Part shown: positions 27,490 to 40,782 of the stretch, piece by piece
How positions within the stretch are numbered: the stretch's first letter is position 1
Layout: each line of letters opens with the position of its first letter
Assembly: GCF_045679555.1 (NCBI RefSeq)
Contig: NC_092094.1
Location: 36,348,430-36,412,429, forward strand
DNA length: 64,000 nucleotides
Reading direction: 5' to 3'
Source: Salvelinus alpinus
Lineage: Eukaryota; Chordata; Actinopteri; Salmoniformes; Salmonidae
Translations under genes and position numbers: made by a program
Notes under the pieces: model-generated
The model's input: the letters and a program-made list of their open reading frames with translations, nothing else
The model's database searches: none
Told to the model about the DNA's origin: nothing

Positions 27490-28714
27490 CACTACATGAC
27501 CAAAAGTATGCGAACACCTGCTCATCGAACATCTCATTCCAAATTCATGGGCATTAACTAAAGAGTTGGTCCCCCTTTGCTGCTTTAACAGCCTCCACTC
27601 TTCTGGAAACGCTTTCCATTAGATGTTGGAACATTTCTACGGGGACTTGCTTCCATTCAGCCACAAGAGCATTAGTGAAGTTGGGCACTGATGTGGGGTG
27701 ATTAGGCCTGGCTCGCAGTTAGCTTTCCTATTCATCTCAAAGGTGTTCAATGGGGTTGAAGTCAGTGCTCTGTGCAGGCCAGTCAAGTTCTTCTACACCA
27801 AACTCAACAAACCATTTCTGTATGAACCTCGCTTTGTGTAAGGGGGAATTGTTATGCTGAAACAGGAAAGGGCCTTCCCCAAACTGTTGCCACAAAGTTG
27901 GAAGCACAGAATCGTCTAGAGTGTCGTTGTATGCTGTAGTGTTAAGATTTTCCTTCACAGGAACTAAGAGGCCTAGCCCGAACCATGAAAAACAACCCCA
28001 GACCATTATTCCTCCTCCACCAAACTTTACAGTTAGCACTATGCATTGGGGCAGGTAGCGTTCTCCTTACATCCACCAAACCCAGATTTGTCCGTTGGAC
28101 TGCCAGCTGGTGAAGCGTGATTCTTGACTCCAGACAACGCGTTTCCATTGCTCCAGAGTCCAATGGCGGCGAGCTTTACACCACTCCAGCCGACCCTCGG
28201 CATTGCACATGGTGATCTTAGGCTTGTGTGCGGCTGCTTGGCCATGGAAACCCATTTCATGAATCTCGCTGATGAACAGTTCTTGTGCTGAAGTTGCTTC
28301 CAGAGGCAGTTTGGAACTCGTTGGTGAGTGTTGCAACCGAGGACAGATTATTTTTTATCCGCTATGCACTTCAGCGCTCTGCGGTCCTGTTTTTGAGCTT
28401 GTGTTTGATACCACTTCGCAGCTGAGCCGTTGTTGCTCCTATACATTTCCACTTCACAATAACAGCACTTAAAGTTGACCGGGGCAGCTCTAGCAGAGCA
28501 GAAATTTGACGAACTGACTTGTTGGAAAGGTGGCATCCTATGACGGTGCCACGTTAAAAGTCACTGAGCTCTTCAGTAACACCATTCTACTGCCAATGTT
28601 TGTCTATGGTAATTGCATAGCTGTGTGCTCGATTTTATACACCTGTCAGCAACGGCTGAAATAGCTGAATCCACTAATTTGAAGGGGTATCCACATACTG
28701 TTGTATATATAGTG
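27490..28714 (-). mobile_element. Tc1-like transposon with broken transposase
   Basis: Termini CACTACATGACCAAAAGTAT and, on the complement, CACTATATATACAACAGTAT lie inside TA dinucleotides (27488-27489, 28715-28716). The minus strand encodes Tc1 transposase pieces in several frames: [45 protein letters not shown]. The DDE triad's second Asp appears as Asn (HNN), and frameshifts and stops are present, so it is inactive. Confidence 0.85.
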
Positions 28715-31700
28715 TATATTCTGTACACTGTTTATTGTAAAAACAGATGGGCTGGCATCAACAATAATTTAGAGTACAAAAAACCTTTAACCATTAAATG
28801 AATGTAAACAAGATTTGTTGCCGAAGTGAAATGGTAAACGAACATGTTTATTATCACTTGTTTACTGTTGTCTGGGCTGTATTGGTCTGACCTGAAAGTT
28901 CTGAGCTTGTTTCCAGTCCCTACACATGATAGTGAGTTATATGTTGAGAAACTCACCACATGGCTTGGAGGTCAGTGTCAGTGGACTGAGAGGTGTCATT
29001 AGCATGCTGTGTGTCAAGACACAGTTCAAGAATAAAATATTTTCATGGGCTTCCCTACTGAGGCGGTGGGACCTTGCCGGGCTCAGCAGGGTGCTGAGAA
29101 ATGCCCCACTCTGTGATTCACAGTGGTGAGGACGCTGGCCTGACGACACTGGTCAATAGCTCTCAATTGAGTCCTCCTCCTTTTTTCATGCTAATTGAGG
29201 TTGTTCCCTGTCTTCTTTCCATGTGAAAATCATCTCCATTATTCCACATCCACTTTCCTTCCTCTCCTCAGTCCTAGCACACAGCCATGCTTATCAATGA
29301 CGTCCACAGGTCTACACAAACACACTAGCTAGTAAGTATACGAAATCAACCAGAAATCAATCACATAGATAAAAACCCCTCAGAAAGTATCCAAGTGCAA
29401 ATGTAATTTCTGATGGATACCCATAATCACTTATAATGTAAATGCAACCACCAAAGTACTATAGATATAGGCCTCAATCAAAAATAAACAGCACCTGACA
29501 AACAAATAAATAACAACTGGCTGACAGTAGCTTGTAATAAAGACTGTGTCTAAGTACAATCTGTGTCTAAGTAATTGTTTCACCAATAAACAAACGACAC
29601 CCCCTTATTGAGCAATTCAGAAGGTTCATTTGTGAAGGGTCTTATTAATCTATCGATTTTGCAGGAGACATGATTCCGTCACTGTTGGGTCCCTTTGCTC
29701 CACCACACGGTGTTTAGCCTTAGAGATTCCACTAAGCAGCTTAACAGCAGTCAAACTTAAACAACATCAAAGTGAGACGTTACAGTAAATATTCCTAATA
29801 TATTTATTCCTCAAGTTATCTTTCTATTATTTTTCTATTATTCTCTCTGCATTGTTGGGAAGGGCCAGTAAGTAAGTGTTTCACTGTTAGTCTACACCTG
29901 TTGTTTATGAAGAAAGTGACAAATAAATTTGTATTTAACGGTAACAAACTCGCCATACTCTATTCAGACGGAACAAAGTCTTCCTAAACTCACTGAGGCT
30001 CATTCAACTTTTCCCATTCCGATAATACATGACTGGATAAAACATTTTTGTTCTATTTAGGTCATATACCTTCAACTGTCTTTACAGGTGTACATGAATA
30101 AGACTGGAGAATTGTATACTGTGCAAACCTTAACATAGGTCCAACTTTAAGAGAAATATTGACAATGGAGCTTGCTTCGAAACGTCATGACCACTTTATT
30201 CACTCTTCAAAAAGACCTGCCCCTTTTTGTCCTGCCACAGTTGTCTTCTCCACCAACTAACAAGCCATTGTCTCTTCGTAGAGACTACTCAAAACATGAT
30301 GAAGCACACTATTTACACCAATCAGCACAATTAGGAGATTCTATGACAGGTTACAGGAACTATTGTGAGAAAGGATTGCAAGATGGATGGGGAATGTAGA
30401 TCAACAGTCCTCAAAGCAGAGGATGACCAAAACATTGGGAGATCTGAGCTCACATCCAGTGCACTGTTTTATGTAATGGAAAATAACCTATTTCTTTACA
30501 AGCTGCTCAATCCTTCAAAGTCATTGTGCTGCACTTGTGGGAACTACTTACATGTTTTTTAAAGATAATTATTCATTTCTTTAACATAGAACTTGCATGT
30601 GGATGAGAAGTATTGTAAATAGAGAGAGGACTGAATAGTAGCTCCGTTGTAAATGTGATTTTCCTGAACAGGTCATCTGCATTTCGTGTGTATTCCACCA
30701 ATTGCTTGCTTACTCATGGCATAAACAATTGTTTAGCATACGCGGGTATCCAACGACCTTGTCCCTGTTTCTGAATATCACACCACTTTGAACAGGTCGC
30801 ACAGACCTGTGGTAAAGAGATCGAGGCCTATACCTTTATTTGAATACATAGAAGTTGGTAAGAGAATAAACGTTACCATTGTATATTTTAAACTAATTCT
30901 GGTGAAATAGCCTACTACTAGGTTTCCTCCAGAATGTGACACCAAGTCCTATATACTATTATAATACAATAATAACAATAGTTTTCTGTATTTGTTGTCA
31001 GTACATCAAAGGCCAAAAGCGAAGATTAGGCCTATATATGACAGTATTTTCCTCTAGGCTACTATGCTTGTGGATGTGCATGCGCAGCATGAAATTGGTT
31101 CGACTCGAAACCGTGCTTTGCCACCACCACTACGAATGCAAAATGGCCACATGTTTGAAGTAGTAACCTTCATCCATGGATTCATCCTCGTTCGTTTGCG
31201 GAAAAGCATAATTGTATAGACTCATTGTTACGGGTGTAATTCACTCATAGGCTACAATATGCTATATGAGCCTAAGATTTGTCCAAAATGAAAAACATAA
31301 TTTGTTTGTAAGCTACTGTGGAAATCTAACAATTCCAATGACTAATGTGATATGTTTACATTATGCAATGTACCATATGTTCAGCAATTTTCAATAGCTA
31401 AGATTTGTTTTAATCATCCATTTGCTTTGGCTATTTACTCCAAATGTGCTTAATCTCTGAACTCATGTGAGCCTGGCTATGAAGCCTACAATAACATGTA
31501 GCATGTAGGCCTATGTATCTCTTTAGTGTCATGTAGCCCATATGATATGGACCAAAAATGATAGCCTACTGATACTGTAGTCAGACCAACAATACAGCTG
31601 TAACTAAGTAACGTTAATAATAACAGATCAAATAGCTACAATCTCAAACGATAACAGCAGATGTCATTGGCGGCTAAATGTTGAAGCATTGTAACAGCTC

Positions 31701-31783
31701 GCATGAATGAGGATAAAACCAAAGAAACACGCCAACGAATAGCTACAGTATTATTTTGATTAGGACATCACAATGACACTTAC

Positions 31784-31877
31784 TTTTTCCATTTGCGGAC
31801 AACAGGCAGATAGCGGAGACAGACAGCATCAGACCCCAAAACAAGGTCGAATTATTCCTCTCTGTCCCAGATCTCAT
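31784..31877 (-). CDS. igf1r: igf1r coding exon 1: start codon and signal peptide
   Basis: First coding exon of the insulin-like growth factor 1 receptor, a membrane tyrosine kinase. The ATG is the complement of 31875-31877. It opens 31 codons starting MRSGTERNN, followed by a hydrophobic stretch (LFWGLMLSVSAICLL) typical of a signal peptide. The exon ends in a split codon (A|TC, Ile) at a consensus donor, GTAAGTG, complement of 31783 downwards. The phase-1 junction joins exon 2 exactly and gives the mature start [11 protein letters not shown], where known IGF1R proteins have ICGPGIDIRND. The exon is too short to be found as a long open frame; I found it by searching upstream of exon 2 for an in-phase signal peptide. 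Fish igf1r proteins also begin with MRSG, from memory. Sequence upstream of the ATG should be 5' UTR and promoter. The later exons lie beyond the left edge of the window. Confidence 0.9.
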
Positions 31878-32800
31878 TCCTGATCAATTATTAACCTCAC
31901 TAAAAAGCAAATAACTTAATTCCAAAAAAGTGGAAAAGGGAGATGATGCCACCAAGATCACAAAAAGTAAAATCCACTGTTTGACAGGTCGATACAAATT
32001 CGTGTTTAGAAGATAGGCTACTCTTGTTCCAAGTCTCAGGGTTTTGTGTATAGGGGTATTATTTAAAAAAAATATATATAAGATGAAATAAATAAAAACA
32101 ATTCGTTATTCTTGCCAAAGACAGAATGATTCAAGGGTGGCTGGCAAAACAGACATCCGTGCCACTGATTTTACTCGACATATGACAGTAATCCGCATCC
32201 TCAGTCTCCATCTCTTGAAACATCAGTAATGGTGTGCACGAGCTTTTATGACTGGCAATCGAACGAGATTCACTTGTAGACCAAAGAGTCTTCCGATCTT
32301 CTATCATTAATTTCCGTCTGAGTGATGGGCATTAACAATAGAGTCTAGGGTGGAGGCTGAGATGGGAAATGAATGAAAACGTAACTCTGCTCAATAAACC
32401 CTCCCAACAAGACGCAATCCAAAATATCCGCCAGAACATAAATGGTTTCACCAATCGCACCCCCTTTTTCTCCCCCCTGCGCTTTCTGTCTTCAAGGTTA
32501 ACGCAGTCAGTCGGCTCCTTTGCAGCTGAAAAAAAGAGTTATGCCACGCCAGAGTAGACTATCGGGCTTCGGTTGGAGTGGAGTATGGTATACACCAAAC
32601 TCAAGCTTCCGTTATGTCCTGTGAGTCGTGTATGGTTGATGATGTGTATTTTTTCGTTTTCTCCTACAGCTCCAGTAAGCAGCTATCCTATCACTTGCCC
32701 TCGTTCTCGGTCTAGTCCGTAGAATCACTGCTGTAAACAAGAGTCAGGTCCGCTCACATAGAAACACAGCGCTAAGCATAAGGCAAGTCATGGAGAAAAG
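31878..32800 (-). promoter_or_regulatory. igf1r: Probable igf1r 5' UTR and promoter region
   Basis: This is the sequence directly upstream of the igf1r start codon. Mammalian IGF1R has a 5' UTR of about 1 kb, so transcription could start near 32700-32800. I see no convincing TATA box. The region is only mildly GC-rich, unlike the strongly GC-rich mammalian leader. The boundaries are inferred. Confidence 0.4.
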
Positions 32801-35800
32801 CTGGAATGGAGTAGGCCTAACCTCTGACATGGATAAGCAATGTTTAGATCACTTTCCACTTAATTCATTCAAAAGTTTGCAGTCCTGCAAAAAAATGTAA
32901 AAATGACGCAAAGGTTTCCAGTAGATTTGTACACTGTTATTTATAGCTCCCTTTATATAGGCTACAGTTAATAGCCTACATCTGTAATGAACAGTAACGC
33001 ATTGGTTGCATGTGTTTATATAGGCATATGACCAGACTAAACTATTATTAATTATTAGGCTACTTTTGTTATTACCGGTGCAGTCATGGGCAAGTGCCAA
33101 AACAAACACACAGTTTCAACTAATGTGTTATAACTGTTTATTACATTTATAAACTATCTAAACAAATAATTAAGAGTTTATAATCTACATGTAAACCATT
33201 TATAACCATAGCCAACCTTAATGTAAAGTAATGCAAATTAAGCTATTTGTTTCATTAGTGGAAGCAAATGTAAAAAGATAAAGGCAATTATTCTGCACAT
33301 AGGTTTATCTATATATTCCATATATTCTTTTGTGTAGTAGTAAGAAGCGCAATATCTGGAAGGAAATGTTGTTTATTTGTTGTTTCCTGGGAATAGAATA
33401 TTATATCAGTAGCCTAAACGTCATATGAAATCTAGAAATGTTACAATCCAGCCCCTCTTGATGTTTGCCTGTATCAAAACAGGCAGGCCTAATCCCTTTT
33501 TCAGGGATAAACATTTAACAAGCACAAAATATTTTTGTTGTTGTTTCACAATCACAGTGCAACATTGTATTGTCTGATGCATTGTGCTTTATTAGAATGC
33601 AAAACAATTTGTTATATTAGATTAGGCCTACTGATATAGATTTACACAGAGAATATAAATAGCCTAGCACCCTAGCCTGTATATATGTATATTTCCGCGG
33701 TGCCTGTTTGATTGAATTCTGTCGGAATATTTTGGTTGTAGGCTAAATGGATGGGAACGTCTTTTTCAAATGGTTTATCTCAAACCATACCCAGTTCCGA
33801 ATTTTTATGTGCACATAGGCTACTTTGCCTGTGACACACGATTGCCCAAAGCAAATAGTAAAATCCGCCACAGAGTTTTATTGAAATGCACGGATTGGAC
33901 TCAATATTAGCCTTCATTCATCCGTAGCCTGTCTGGCTTGTTTTGCATAGATAGCGCACAATGGGCGGGCCTCAAATAATCAAAGTTAAATCTGCAACAG
34001 TACAATTCTGAATTGAATACATTGAATTGTGATGAAATAATAAAACAGGTCACCAATTCTTGTTTGACATTTTTGGTGTTAACTTATATATACATCATCC
34101 CATGACATGATTTTTGTTTCACAAAGTTTATTTTGTTTGGATTTGTTTCTTAACATATTGAATTTTGCTGCATATTTTGTTACTTACAAATAATTTGTAA
34201 AAACAATTCTATAGCATATTTGTTCAACCATGATAAAATAAATTATGTGGAGAATTATGTTCCATATTTTGTTACTTACAAATGTTTGTAAGTATAGCCA
34301 AAATCAATTTCATGTTGCCAAAACTAAGAATCAATTATTGATACTTAGTGTAATTTGTGTAAATAGTTGTGACTGCTTTAGACTTAAGTCAGTGAAGAAT
34401 TGCTCTACTATTACAATTTATACTTTTGGAGTGTTGAGCTCAACAAGACAATTCTGTTTACACTGCCCTGCTCGGAGGGGGCAACTGTCGAGCGAGTTTT
34501 GTGCGAGACCTCCGGAGGTAGCGCTAGAGACGTGCTAATTTCGCAAGTTTAGACAACACTATTTATTGTCTCTCGAGAATCGATATCTCTCGAGAACCTC
34601 TCGAAAATGTCCCTTTGCTGTCGTCAATGTGAAAACAGTCTAAGTTTGAAATGGTTAAAACTGAGAGAAGTAGGTAGGCCTATTTATGTTAATCTTACAG
34701 TAATATGAAAAACAAAACAAACTTCTGACAAAATAATCAAAATCTACAGAAGATGGCATTATGGCTTGTCTCCCTCTTTTACAGCATCGTATGTGAAACA
34801 TAGCATAGGAATGCCAAAAACGGGTTGATGTGTACTCATTTGTTCTTTAATCATAATAACTTTGACTGAAAGTGTGCATTTTATTTATGTTTACCTCAAT
34901 TTCAAACTCATATTTTATAAACAACTAGACCTAAGCAGTGGCATCATGCACCAACTATTTTTTAGAGGGCACTGATGATCACTGTGTTTATATTTAAATG
35001 GATAGAATTAATGATGCCTCTAAACCTAAGGGAAAAGAATAAGACAAGAAACGAGATAGAGAATAAAATACATTTTTACTGGCACTCCTGTACCCCTATA
35101 CCAGCACCACTGATTTTGCTATCAACTATTGCTCATATAAACATTTGCAAACCATTCCTTTCAATATTGTTTTGCTATCTGTACAGACCTCTTCCATACA
35201 ACACTATCAAGAACATATACAAGCACAATTTTGTAACTGGCGCCCTCTGTTGCAACAAAGATAGTATTGATGCATCATTGAGCATTGGACAATGCACCTT
35301 TAAACAAGGGCATGAAACTTTTGAGTGTGTTGCTCTGTCAAAGTTTCTTCAGAGTGTGCTTTGTCTGACATCCTGTTGTATTGCAAGTCTTACTGCAAGC
35401 CAATAGACCAAATGGTCAGTCATTCACAAGTGTAGGCTACTCTCACCTTGTTCTTTTAATCCTAACTGGTACCTGGGAAAAGCTGCATGGAAGCTTTGTA
35501 GTGTGGCCCTATCACTTGATTATAGAAGGCAGCAATAATATTCTCAAATCAGGTAGAAACGAATCCAAAGTCATTAATTAAAGGTCAAATGCAATAGTTC
35601 TTGTAATGGCTGCCAACAAAAATACTTTATCTGCAGCATGTTTGATGGTCAGCAGAACCATTCTATCAGAAAATAAAACTGTCTCAAAGAGATAAATCCT
35701 TTCACTGATTTAAATAAATATTACAAAAAAACAAGCAGAGAATTTCTGGCCACCCAGACTGCAGATATGGTGAGTCATCCTTGCATAATTGCACACTGTA

Positions 35801-36340
35801 CTACCAACACAATGTCCCTGGTCTCCAGTGAATGGCCTGCCTGTCCACTTGCATTTGTTAAATCATCATAAACAGTTACTCATAAAGAGTGGCGGCAGGG
35901 GCCACCTACCTTGATCGCCACTCGTTTGCTTTCATTCTGCCCTAGCACTCAAGTGGAAATAAGTGTGTTTACCACCAGAGAGTCACACATGCTAATGAGT
36001 GGCTGTTTGTTCTTCACAGCACTCACACAGGAGAAAATTAATTTTAGAAAGTGATGATTGTGTGGGAGACAAAAAGTGATATTCCTAAAATCATAATGTA
36101 TTTGTGATGCTTAAACACTATGCCTAACTATGTACATTTAGAAGTATAGGTGCATATTTCAAGTCATTTATTGAATATAATGTTTAACAAACTTCATCAA
36201 GGGTAAATGTTTACAGAATTGGAATAATCTGAACAACACAACAGAGGCAGACTTCCCTCACGGAGATGGTCATTTGCAATCTGATATTCTAATCCTATTG
36301 ACATATGTCTGAGTTATATATTGGATTTGTAACATAGACA
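32801..36340. other. AT-rich sequence upstream of igf1r, no gene seen
   Basis: No exon-like frame or recognised repeat was found here. A small cluster of TCTCGAGAA words lies at 34570-34610. It may contain upstream regulatory sequence of igf1r, but nothing in the sequence proves it. Confidence 0.5.
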
Positions 36341-36500
<160 letters not shown>

Positions 36501-37624
36501 TTTGTATGTGTGTCACAGGGAAAGCAAAGACTAGGTAGAGGTTATGTCTCTGCCACCCTCCAGTATAATAGCTCTGCTGCCAAAACACCTTCATTGAGTC
36601 CACGATAATGAGAAACCCATAGCAGTGGAAAAACAGATTTACTCACTAGACTGCGGCTTTTCCCTGCAAGTGGAATTCCAGAAATGTATTCTATTTCTCT
36701 GTGGGAAGCTTGCGGTTTTGTGTAATGGTGAAAGAGACATGGATAGAATAAAGAAAAGGACAGACATGACTGGTGAACCAGACATGACTTAAATTCCATT
36801 CTGTGTCATGGGACCACAGGCAAAGGCATGGGAAAAGAATACCTTATCATAACACTTACTGAAGAAATGGCCATCAAAGACACAATTTACATGTATGCAT
36901 TGTTTTTAGAAATGGACTGAACTATTCAAACTTATAACCAACCTTTAGCCAAGCTATGACATGCAAAACCACATAAAGAGAATGCAAAAGTACATTCAAC
37001 TCTGGTGGTGATATTTACAATCTGGCTCAGTTCCAATGGCTTCCAAATGGGGACCAAAACCTGACTACAATCAAATGTACACATGAAATGCCAGTGGGAC
37101 ACATTTGACCTATCAATGAGGATGCTTGGCTGGCCTGTTGTAGTGCTGCTTGTTCCTTATGGTGTTTAAGACCTGGGGGTCTGATGCCTTTTTAAACACT
37201 GCAAAAAATAATGAACAATGGCTCTTTATAAAATAGGACACCCAGCACAGGACGTGTCCCCATCAATTATGGTGACAAGACCGCACAGCAAGAGCATTAA
37301 AGCTACAGTGACCTTCATTGCAGTCTCCTCGCAGTTTGATGATGAGCTGCATAATGTGCCCTTATGATTTGTGACTTTAGAGATCACTTGGGTTGGTTTG
37401 GAGTTGCCCATTCCTCAATATACCACTGTGTCTGATTTGTGCTTAGGAACTAGTGCCAGGTATATTGCCACAAGACTGTAAGCCCCCTGAGATAAAGCCT
37501 ACAAATTAGCTTCAGGTCTCAGACAAGGTTAGTGCATGGTTCACTACACCACCTCCACTACACTTATGGTGATGCTCTTAAGACCTGGTTGTAACATCTA
37601 TTCAAAGTCATGGGTTCTAAATCA

Positions 37625-37720
37625 AATCACATTTTATTGGTCACATACACATATTTAGCAGATGTTATTGCGGGTGTAGCGAAATGCTTGTATGCCCATT
37701 TAAGGGAAACAGTCGGAGGC
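37625..37720. repeat. Fragment of a salmonid interspersed repeat
   Basis: The motif AAATCACATTTTATTGGTCA, followed by CAGATGTTATTGCGGGTGTA and GCGAAATGCTTGT, is a very common salmonid repeat end. The fragment is about 90 bp; class not assigned. Flanking DNA (36500-37620, 37720-38000) shows nothing recognisable. Confidence 0.5.
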
Positions 37721-38001
37721 AGATATAAAAAACAAGGATATTGAAGGATAAAGGTTTGCTGGTTTTAAACAGGTTAGAGTACAACTCATCAACACAGATA
37801 GCTTCTTAGATCTTTCGCTTACACTGAATAGAACTGACACTCCTCAGTTCAGTGCATTCACAGGACAATAATTGTTAATGAGCAAGTTACACAATATTGA
37901 CTGACCAAAAACAGTGACAAATAAAACTACGGCATGAAAGAAAGAGAAAACAGTTAGGCACTGCATTAAAACCAACAGCTAATATTTCAGAAATAGAAAT
38001 A

Positions 38002-38543
38002 CAGTGCATTCGGGAAAGTACTCAGACCCTTTGACTTTTTCCAAATTGTGTTACGTTACAGCCTTTTTCTACAATTGATTAAATCGTTTTTTCCCCTCAT
38101 CATCCACACACAATACCCCATAATGACAAAGCAAAAACAGATTTTTAGAAATGTTTGTAAATGTTTTTTTACGTAAATATATAATTTACATAAGTATTCA
38201 GATCCTTTACTCAGTACTTTGTTGAAGCACCTTTGTCAGCAATTACATCCTCAAGTCTTCTTGGGTATGACGCTACAAGCTTGGCACACCTGTATTTGGG
38301 GGAGTTTCTCCCATTCTTCTCTGCAGATCCTGTCAACCTCTGTCAGGTTGGACGGGGAGCGTTGCTGCACAGCTATTTTCAGGTCTCTCCAGAGATGTTC
38401 GATCGAGTTCAAGTCTGGGCTCTTGCTGGGCCACTCAAGGACATTCAGAGTCCCAAAGCCACTTGTCCCAAAGCCACTCCTGCGTTGTCTTGGCTGTGTA
38501 CTTAGGGTGGAAAAAGTGAGGGGATCTGAGTACTTTCTGAATG
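38002..38543 (-). mobile_element. Tc1-like element A, internally deleted
   Basis: The left end CAGTGCATTCGGGAAAGTAC follows TA at 38000-38001. The minus strand carries the C-terminal part of a Tc1 transposase (NVLEWPSKSPDLNSIEHLWR, EEWEKLPQ). After GGCTGTGTACTTAGGGT the sequence jumps to a right inverted repeat (GTACTTTCTGAATGCAC), so the middle is missing. A second right end of the same family lies at 43066-43258. Confidence 0.75.
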
Positions 38544-39860
38544 CACTACCGGTCAAAAGTTTTAGAACACCTACTCACTCAAGAGTTTTTCTTTATTTGA
38601 CTATTTTCTACATTGTAGAATAATAGTGAAGACATCAACACTTTGAAATAACACATAATGGAATCATATGTAGTAACCAAAATATATATTTTATATTTGA
38701 GATTCTTCAAATAGCCATCCTTTGCCTTGATGACAGCTTTGCAAACTCTTGGCATTCTCTCAACCAGCTTCACCTGGAATACTTTTCAAACAGTCTTGAA
38801 GGAGTTCCCAAATATGCTGAGCACTTGTTGGCTGCTTTTCCTTCACTCTGCAGTCCAACTCATCCCAAACCATCTCAATTAGGTTGAGGTCGGGGGATTG
38901 TGGAGGTCAGGTCATCTGATGCAACACTCCATCACTCTCCTTAGTGGTCAAATAGCCCTTGCACAGCCTGGAGGTGTGTTGGGTCATTGTCCTGTTAAAA
39001 AACAAATGATAGTCCCACTAAGCGCAAACAAGATGGGATGGCGTATCACTGCGGAATGATATGGTAGCATGGGTTAAGTGTGCCTTGAATTCTAAATAAA
39101 TCACAGACAGTGTCACCAGAAAAGCAACCCCACACCATAACACCTCCTCCTCCATGCTTTACGGTGGGAAATACACATGGGGAGATCATCCGTTCACCCA
39201 CACCGCGTTTCACAAAGACCATGAATGCCATGAAAGCCTCATTCACAGTCTCCTCTGAACAGTTGATGTTGAGATGTGTCTGTTACTTGAACTCTGTGAA
39301 GCATTTATTTGGGCTGCAATTTCTGAGGCTGGTAACTCTAATGAACTTATCCTCTGCAGCTGAGGTAATTCTGGATCTTCCATTCCTGTTGCGGTCATCA
39401 TAGCGCTTGAGGGTTTTTGCGACTGCACTTTTAAAAAAAAACTTTCAAAAGTCTTGAAATTTTCCGTATTGACTGACCTTCTTTGCTTATTTGAGCTGTT
39501 CTTGCCATAATATGGACTTGGTCTTTTACCAAATAGAGCTATCTTCTGTATCCTCCTCTACCTTGTCACAACACAACTGCATGGCTCAAATGCAATAAGA
39601 AGGAAATCAATTCCACAAATTAACTTTTAAGGAGGCACACCACAAGAGTGTGCAAAGCTGTCATCAAGGCAAAGGGTGGCTATTTGAAGAATCTCAAATA
39701 TAAAATATATATTGATTTGATTAAGACTTTTTTGGTTACTACATGATTCCATATGTGCTATTTCAAAGTTGTGATGTCTTCACTATTATTGTACAATGTA
39801 GAAAATAGTACAAATAAAGAAAAACCCTTGTAGGAGTTCTAAAACTTTTGACCGGTAGTG
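38544..39860 (-). mobile_element. Tc1-like element B, decayed
   Basis: Inverted ends CACTACCGGTCAAAAGTTTT and, on the complement of 39860 leftwards, the same sequence. Minus-strand transposase pieces are out of frame with one another (SSSNRHISTSTVQRRL, TVKHGGGGVMVWGCFSGDTV). The left end abuts element A without a TA; the right end is followed by TA shared with element C. Confidence 0.8.
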
Positions 39861-40782
39861 TACAGTTGAAGTCGGAAGTTTACATACACCTTAGCCAAAT
39901 ATATTTAAACTCAGTTTTCCTCAATTCCGGACATTTAATCCTAGTAAAAATACCCTGTCTTAGGTCAGTTAGGATCACCACTTTATTTTAAGAATGTGAA
40001 ATGTCAGAATAATAGTAGAGAGAATTATTTATTTCAGCTTTTATGTCTTTCATCACATTCCCAGTGGGTCAGAAGTGTACATACACTCAATTAGTATTTG
40101 GTAGCATTGCCTTTAATTAAATTGTTTAACTTGGGTCAAACGTTTTGGGAAACCTTCCACAAGCTTCCCACAATAAGTTGGGAATTTTGGCCCATTCCTC
40201 CTGACAGAGCAGGTGTAACTGAGTCAGGTTTGTAGGCCTCCTTGCTCGCACACACTTTTTCAGTTCTGTACACAAATTTTCTATAGGATTGAGGTCAGGG
40301 CTTTGTGATGGCCACTCCAATACCTTGACTTTGTTGTCCTTAAGCCATTTTGCCACAACTTTGGAAGTATGCTAGGGGTCATTGTCCATTTGGAAGACCC
40401 CTTTGCGACCAAGCTTTAACTTCCTGACTGATTTCTTGAGATGTTGCTTCAATATATCCACATAATTTCCCCTCCTCATGATGCCATCTATTTTGTGAAG
40501 TGCACTAGTCCCTCCTGCAGCAAAGCACACCCACAACATGATGCTGCCACTGCTTCACGGTTGGGAGGGTGTTCTTCGGCTTGCAAGCCTCCCCCTTTTT
40601 CCTCCAAACATAACAATGGTCATTAAGGCCAAACAGTTCTATTTTTGTTTCTTCAGATCAGAGGACATTTCTCCAAAAAGTACGATCTTTGTTCCCATGT
40701 GCAGTGGCAAACCGTTTTTTATGGCGGTTTTGGAGCACTGGCTTCTTCCTTGCTGAGCGGCCTTTCAGGTTATGTCGATATA

